From assembly GCF_023159225.1 (NCBI RefSeq), contig NC_063167.1, forward strand, positions 71,921,798 through 71,985,797: 64,000 nt of DNA, in the 5' to 3' direction. The position numbers and the translations under genes are program-made. Below are positions 58,752 to 64,000 of the stretch, one piece after another. How positions within the stretch are numbered: position 1 is the first letter of the stretch; every line of letters begins with the position of its first letter. This DNA comes from Perognathus longimembris pacificus. Lineage: Eukaryota > Chordata > Mammalia > Rodentia > Heteromyidae. Under the pieces are notes generated by a model that made no database searches, was not told where the DNA came from, and saw nothing but the letters and a program-made list of their open reading frames with translations.

Positions 58752-59107
58752 TTAGCTGCATGCCTGTGGCTCTGCAATTCTCAAGACTCAGGAAGCTAAG
58801 ATCTGAGGATTGTGGTTCAAAGCCAGCCCAGGTAGACAAAGCTAAGACTTTCATCTCCAATTAATGAGCAAAAAGCTGAAAGTGGAGGTGTGGCTCAAGT
58901 GGTAGAACACCAGCCTTAATTAAGAGAATGGGAGGAAAAAACCGGGAGAAAGCAAGGAAAAGGGTGACATTGTTTAAAAAAGCAATGTACTCTTCACCTG
59001 TTTATGTAACTGTAACTCCTTTGTACATCACCTTTATAATAACAGTAAAAAATTAAAGAAAATAAGCTAAGGGAGAGTGTGAGGCCCGAGTACAAGGCCT
59101 AGTACCA
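58752..59107 (+). mobile_element. 7SL/Geo SINE split by an L1 end
   Basis: Host parts are 58752-58925 and 59063-59107; the break is between CCTTAATTAAG and AGCTAAGGGAGAG of the Geo module. Confidence 0.78.
58926..59062 (+). mobile_element. Short L1 3' end inserted into a SINE
   Basis: About 130 bp resembling the L1 3' end (CACCTGTTTATGTAACTGTA region and a terminal A-rich part) interrupts a 7SL/Geo SINE. Similar short words AATTAAGAGAA (about 58918) and AATTAAAGAAAA (about 59052) flank it and may be the target duplication. Confidence 0.6.
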
Positions 59108-59152
59108 GCACGCGCGCGCGTGCGCACACACACACACACACACACACACACC
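59108..59152. repeat. Alternating CG/CA tract at a SINE end
   Basis: GCACGCGCGCGCGTGCGCAC followed by CA units. Confidence 0.9.
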
Positions 59153-59715
59153 TTATGATCTGTTATAGAAATGGCTCACAGCACTAATTACTTTTATATC
59201 TCACACCTCCCATGTAGTGTTTCTACTACTTTCTTAAGAAGATATTTGAGCCATAAATCGCAACAAGACCCTAGATAGAGGCGCTTTGGTCATCTGTTGG
59301 GGCGCCCCCCACCCCCCACCGCTCACCTGAGGGTCCTGGGTGGCTCTTTCAGCAATGCTCGTGTGTACACAGACCTACCAGCACAGTGGGACTCACGTGT
59401 TTAAGCCCTTCTTTTATGCAGGTAATATCAGTAGCAGTAGCCAAATAGAGACATCGAGGTACATTTACAAGACTGACTTACTCCTTTCTCATAATTCATC
59501 CAGACAGACAAGACCATAAGAATAGCAACAACAAAGGCTGCTTTATAGTTTTGCCTTTGTATGTCACTATGGCAAGATATGGAAGTGGCTTTCGGAGATA
59601 GATTTAAAAGTTGCAGGGCAGTTATCATATTAACATATATAATTTGTTTCAGGACTTGCCACTATTATATTGTTAGTGTATAGGGTTCAGAATAAGAATA
59701 TCTGAGTTTAGACTC

Positions 59716-59717
<2 letters not shown>

Positions 59718-59755
<38 letters not shown>
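59718..59755. repeat. (GT)n at the tail of an inverted SINE
   Basis: About 18 GT units abut GCTGGTCCTGGAGCTTGAAC of the SINE. Confidence 0.95.
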
Positions 59756-59758
<3 letters not shown>

Positions 59759-59980
59759 GTCCTGGAGCTTGAACTCAGGCTCTGAGTACTATCCCTTAGC
59801 TTTTTTGCTCAATGGTGCTTCTCTACTACTTGAGCCACATCTCCACTTCTGGCTTTTTGCTCGTTAGTTGGTAAAAAGAATCTCATGGACTTTCCTGCTC
59901 TAGCTGGCTTTTAACTGTGAACCTCAAATCTCTGCCTCCTAAGTAGCTAGGATTACAGATGTGAGCCACCTGGTCTGGCT
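59756..59980 (-). mobile_element. 7SL/Geo SINE
   Basis: Inverted, complete; about 30 bp from the left arm of the large inverted repeat. Confidence 0.85.
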
Positions 59981-60185
59981 TCAGCTCTGACTCTTGCTAG
60001 CTGCATGGCCTTACGTATATTTTTCAAAGAAGTTTGTATATTTTCATTAAATCTTGAGTATAGCATATGAAGTTCCACTAACTATTAACTGTTTATTCAG
60101 AGTTTTTATTCACTGATTAAAAACTTACTGTCAGACCTTTCCTTCCTCCCCTGCCCCCTTTCTGTCTTTGCTCTTTTTTCCCCTC

Positions 60186-60335
60186 CCCATATCCTCATCC
60201 ACACCATGGGAATAATATGAGCACTTAGATTACCAAGTTCTTATCATGGAATAAGTAAAGGTGCACCAGAACTTGGAACTGTGAGTACTTAGCACATGGT
60301 AAGGGCCTAATGTTTGCTAATATTACATCCTGTAT
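60186..60335 (+). mobile_element. MIR SINE 3' half
   Basis: ATATCCTCATCCACACCATG, GGGAATAATATGAGCACTTA and CACATGGTAAGGGCCTAATG match MIR. It lies inside the spacer of the large inverted repeat. Confidence 0.65.
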
Positions 60336-60415
60336 TACTGTTGTTTACAAACAGCTGAAACTATCATAGGCCTATCAGATTAGGGTTCCAAATGAATTAA
60401 AAATAAGCTCATTTT

Positions 60416-60532
60416 TATTTTTGGTGCTGGTACTAGAGCTTCAACTCATGACCCTTCACTCTCCCTTAAAACCCCTATCCCCAAGACATCATGATACTCT
60501 ACCACTTGAGCCATGCCTCCAGTTCCTAAACA
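60416..60532 (-). mobile_element. Geo module fragment in the inverted-repeat spacer
   Basis: Inverted: GGTGCTGGTACTAGAGCTTC and CTCTACCACTTGAGCCATGC. Confidence 0.68.
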
Positions 60533-60890
60533 TTAAACTAATTTTTAAAAATACAAACAGAATAGTACCCACTGAACTAAAGCTTGAAAGAACACTGCTA
60601 CTGACTTAGATTTATCATCACTATTGAACAGGTTAGGAGAAAGAGGGGAAAAAAGAGTAAAGACAGAAAGGGGGCGGGGGAGGAAGGAAAGGTCTGACAG
60701 TAAGTTTTTAATCAGTGAATAAAAACTCTGAATAAACAGTTAATAGTGGAACTTCATATGCTATACTCAAGATTTAATGAAAACATACAAACTTCTTTGA
60801 AAAATATACGTGGTATTAAAACATGATCTATTTATTAGGAGAGCAAATGGCATTGAAAATGTTTTTCGAGGTGAGATTTGTTGTTTTTAT

Positions 60891-61099
60891 TTCTCCTTCC
60901 AGTCTGCCTTGTTGAAACATCCTTGACAATCATGCCAATGGCCCAGGACAAGCGGCCGCGGACCAAGGTCACGGGGCCACAGCCCCAGGGGCACAGGGGA
61001 TCTTACAGGGGGGGTCTTACGGAGCAGCAGAGAAGGGTGAAGTTCGCGATGGTCCTAGATGGGGGACTATCCTGGCACATAAACTGGGAGGAGATGTGA
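60891..61099 (+). other. Unidentified GC-rich open frame in intron 1
   Basis: A short CpG-bearing island (GCGGCCGCGG at about 60953) carries a frame encoding MPMAQDKRPRTKVTGPQPQG and further basic residues, ending WHINWEEM and a stop. The stretch before it, TTTTTATTTCTCCTTCCAG, looks like a splice acceptor. I do not recognise the protein. It may be a decayed processed pseudogene or chance; coding status is not established. Confidence 0.2.
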
Positions 61100-61259
61100 G
61101 GAGTGCTGAGACTCCTGGGTTGGGAATCAGGTTGGTGTGACTGCCTTTGAGGGCAGAGGGGAAGTCATAATGGCAGCCAGCAGTGAGCTCAAATGGACGT
61201 AGAGCCTATGTAGCTGAAGATAAACTGCACATTCTATTTCAGTTGTAACATGCATGCAT

Positions 61260-61370
61260 ACCAGAGGTGTGGCTCAAGTGATAGGGTGCCAGCCTTGAGT
61301 GAAAACAACAACAAAACAAGCAAAAACATCAGGTCCTGAGTTCAAGCCTAAATACCAGCACAAAAAAATA
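61260..61370 (+). mobile_element. Geo module only
   Basis: AGAGGTGTGGCTCAAGTGAT to CCTAAATACCAGCAC, with an AACAACAACAAAAC insertion. Confidence 0.72.
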
Positions 61371-61473
61371 AATGCATGCATATCAATGTGAATACTTTGA
61401 AACCACTCATTTGAAGGAAAGTTCCTTTAAAATAATCCATCATACAAGTTCATGAAGGAAACTACCAATTTTC

Positions 61474-62818
61474 TTTTTATTAAAAAATTTTTTTGACATG
61501 GTGTTGTGCAAAAGGGGTACAGTTACATAATAGGGCAGTGTTTACATTTCTTGTGATATCTTACACCCTGTTTTTCTTTCCCTTCCCTAGATCAGGTAGA
61601 CATCTATACAATACACAGTGTACCAAAAACATATACAGTAGCCACGTGGCCTACGCCAAAGGAAATTCACCTAGGACTTTAAATGTAACCTCAACAATAC
61701 AGTTTGCTCATCCTTGTCTTATATGAACATACACACATGGATTTTGAGCTGTTGTGATCCACTGAGAGGTCAATTTTTGACCTTTATATGTTGAGTAGTT
61801 GTTTGGTTTTAGTTACATAATGTAGGGTCACTGATCCAGACCTGTGGGAAATACCAATTGACAAGAAGTTTTTGTTTTGCAGACCCCTTCTCGACTGTCT
61901 CCCCCTCCCCAACCTTAACAATCATATATCAAGGAGATCATGCCCCTTTGTTTTCTGTGTTCTAGGCTTGTCTCACTCAACATTATTTGTTCAAGCTCTG
62001 ACCATTTCCCTGCGAATACCAATATTTCACCATTTCTAATCGCTATGTAGTATTCCATTGTGTATAGGTACCATATTTTTTTGATCCATTCATCTGTGGA
62101 GGGGTATCTGGGTTGTTTCCATATTTTGGCTATTGTGAATTGTGCCGCGATAAACATGGAAGTGCAGATGTCTTTTGGATATCTTGAGGACTGTTGTTCA
62201 GGATAGATGCCTAGGATTGGTATGGCTGGGTCATAGGGTATGTCTATGTTGAGCTTTTTGAGGAACCTCCATACTGTTCTCCAAAGTGGTTGTACTAATT
62301 TGCACTCCCACCAACAATGGAGAAGGGTTCCTCTTTCCCCGCACCCCCTCCAGCATTTGTAGTTGCCTGAGTTCAGAGTATAGGCCATTCTAACTGGAGT
62401 GAGGTGGTATCTCAGGGTTGTTTTTATTTGCATTTCCTTTACTGCCAGGGATGTTGAACATTTCCTCATATGTTTCTTTGCCATTTTTATCTCTTCTCTT
62501 GTGAAGTCTCTCTTTAGCTCCTTTGCCCATTTCCTAATTGCTTTATTGGGCTTGGAGGGGCTTAGTTTTTTGAGTTTTCTGTAGATGACAGATATTAGGC
62601 CTTTGTCTGTTGTTGTGCTGGTAAAGATCCTTTCCCATATGGTTGGCTGTCTTTCTAGCCTGGTCGCTATGTCTTTAGCTGTGCAGAAACTTTTTATTTT
62701 GTAGTAGTCCCATTTGTCGAGTCTCTCCCCTATCTGTTGTGCCCCTGGGACTATATTCAGGAAGTTCCTTCCTGTGCCTCTAAGTTCTAGCGTCTTTCCT
62801 ACTCTGTCCTTCAGTAGA
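61474..62818 (-). mobile_element. 5'-truncated L1 with 16-bp target-site duplication
   Basis: The element is about 1345 bp. Target-site duplications GAAACTACCAATTTTC lie at 61458-61473 and 62819-62834. On the minus strand an open frame ending at 61915 reads the C-terminal part of L1 ORF2: DKWDYYKIKSFCTAKD, the RYHLTPVRMA and [18 protein letters not shown] zinc-knuckle-like block, and DEWIKKIWYLYTMEYYIAI. About 440 bp of 3' untranslated region follows, ending in an A-rich tail (T-rich on the plus strand at 61474-61494). About 300 codons are free of stops and the duplication is perfect, so the insertion is young. It lacks the endonuclease and reverse transcriptase domains and cannot move by itself. 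Confidence 0.93.
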
Positions 62819-62989
62819 GAAACTACCAATTTTCAAACTACATCCTAAGAAATCTAAGGGGCCCCTGGGCTGTGTGAGTGGCAGGGGGCTGGGAGAGAGA
62901 TCAAACAAGAGGTTGCTTCTTTAGTCATGAAAGCTCTGCTTTCCTTTATCTAACAAATACCATGCAAGATTTCATCTGATTAGAGGTGA

Positions 62990-63190
62990 CTAGTGCTCAA
63001 GTGGCAGAAGCAGAGACAACGCTGGGTCTGAATCCTGGTACGGCTCTTTACTACCTCTGCAGCTTAGAGAAATGACCTCATTTGAGTCTTAGTCTTCTCC
63101 TTTATACACAGGTAGAACAATGTTTATAAGATTGTGGGCAGAAGAATGAGAAAATATGCATAGCATAGACCATCACACTTTATAATTGGC
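62990..63190 (+). mobile_element. MIR SINE
   Basis: AGTGCTCAAGTGGCAGAAGC, GGGTCTGAATCCTGGTACGG and GAGTCTTAGTCTTCTCCTTT give a diverged full-length-like MIR. Confidence 0.65.
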
Positions 63191-63255
63191 CTCACCTATA
63201 TGTTAGTACCTTGTCCTTCAGATATACACAATCATCAGTTTTTGCAGACAGTCCC

Positions 63256-63490
63256 ATGAGCACTGGTGGCTCATGCCTGCAATCCTAGCTACTCAGCAGG
63301 CTGGGATTTGAGGATCAGAGTTCAAAGCCAGCCCAGGGAAGCAAAGTCCATAAGACTCTTATCTCCAATTAACCACCAAAAAGAAGCCTGAAGTAGAGCT
63401 GTGGCTTAAGTGATAGGGTTCTATCCTTGAGTGCTGGTGCCCAGGCCCCAAGTTCAAGCCACTATATTAGTGCACACACACACACGCACA
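63256..63490 (+). mobile_element. 7SL/Geo SINE
   Basis: Complete, with a short deletion in the Geo module and a CACACACG tail. Confidence 0.84.
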
Positions 63491-63639
63491 CACGGACTGA
63501 AAAAATGTCATAGACTGGAGAACATACAGAAACTGAATGCAATGTGGGATACTGGCTTTAATGCTAAACAGGAAAATGGCTAGTAGAAAAACAAGCAATG
63601 TGAACTAATTCTATAGTACTAACAGTACTACACATATTT

Positions 63640-63724
63640 TGTTGTTGTAGTAACTAGGAATGAAACCTGGGGCTTCATATATTGCTAGGCAAGTGCTTTA
63701 TCAGTGAGCTACATCCCCAGCCCC
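63640..63724 (-). mobile_element. ID-like tRNA-derived SINE
   Basis: Inverted: GAAACCTGGGGCTTCATATA, GGCAAGTGCTTTATCAGTGA and ACATCCCCAGCCCC. Confidence 0.72.
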
Positions 63725-64000
63725 AGTTACTGGTTTTGATAACTCAGTTATGAATCCATAAGTTTGGTGAGTTTATATACAAAGTCTCTGGACCAATTTC
63801 ATAATTTTGAAAATCTGACATTATTTGAAAATAAAACATTAAAAAGCTCTTCAACTGAAAACTAAATATAGGATCAGAAATTTAACACAATGGCTACTAT
63901 TTATTTATTTACTATATGTATTATCCCTTCACTTAGTGTCTGTGCTTAGTGATTACTAGCGGCAGAAATAGAACATCAATACTGGCTAAACCTCAGCCGA

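Larger units (their letters stand above)
60013..60811. repeat. Large inverted duplication, arms 60013-60185 and 60643-60811
   Basis: The 173-bp left arm is almost the exact reverse complement of the 169-bp right arm. Visible differences are one 4-base indel (CCACTAACTATTAAC against CCACTATTAAC) and about three single-base changes. The spacer of 457 bp holds a MIR and a Geo-module fragment. The arms match no repeat family I know. The high identity implies recent formation or gene conversion. Confidence 0.92.
37725..64000 (-). other. WARS2: Probable 3' part of WARS2 intron 1
   Basis: No sequence coding for the expected first exon (about 30 residues, usually in a CpG-rich promoter) was recognised to the right of exon 2, so the rest of the window is inferred to be intron 1. 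It has no strong CpG island. Unassigned stretches include 39800-40015, 40200-41600, 41830-42580, 42800-43180, 43740-44260, 44860-45440, 46270-46635, 46880-47320, 48070-49290, 50650-51195, 51560-52260, 52850-53130, 53340-55170, 55400-55575, 55700-56075, 56290-56735, 57340-58105, 58390-58750, 59155-59715 and 63725-64000. Confidence 0.6.

Overview
This window is mammalian nuclear DNA from a rodent. It carries five of the expected six coding exons of WARS2, the mitochondrial tryptophanyl-tRNA synthetase, on the minus strand between 37724 and 14111. Everything else I can support is non-coding: introns, the 3' intergenic flank, and a dense load of retroposons and simple repeats. The lineage call rests on the SINEs. 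Many copies are a tRNA/ID-like head joined to a tail that reads (in sense) as a CTGTGGCTCAAGTGG block, a GCTAGCCTTGAGC block and an end near CCAGGACTGGC. This is the architecture described as IDL-Geo in the superfamily Geomyoidea (kangaroo rats, pocket mice, pocket gophers). A geomyoid rodent is therefore my best inference; the genus cannot be read from this sequence alone.

Layout: 1-14110 is the 3' flank of WARS2. It contains a CpG-rich unique block (about 2740-4250), a CATC-type repeat, a CTCF-like motif, a long TTC tract, a retroviral LTR-like sequence with an internal 109-bp duplication, a MaLR-type LTR and many SINEs. 14111-37724 is WARS2 exon 6 to exon 2, with introns 5 to 2. 37725-64000 is best read as the 3' part of intron 1, because exon 1 (about 30 residues with the mitochondrial targeting region) is not visible; this is an inference from exon 2 being the most upstream exon found.

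The five exons join in frame with canonical AG/GT borders and give about 330 residues with no internal stop. They carry the class I HIGH-type signature (HLGN), the GEDQ motif and the KMSKS loop, so the gene looks intact. The human homologue, as I remember it, has 360 residues, which leaves room for a first exon of about 30.

I find no prokaryotic-type system, no CRISPR array and no clear new protein-coding gene. The most noteworthy structures are: (a) an inverted duplication with arms of about 170 bp and near identity at 60013-60811; (b) a 20-bp inverted repeat followed by a 26-bp tandem array at 30607-30795; (c) a minisatellite touching the 5' splice site of WARS2 exon 5; (d) several nested insertions with readable target-site duplications; (e) two SINE families that share the same 3' module under unrelated 5' heads; (f) a CpG-rich block 10 kb past the WARS2 stop codon. 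Boundaries of repeats are read by eye and are approximate to about 5-15 bp unless a target-site duplication fixes them.
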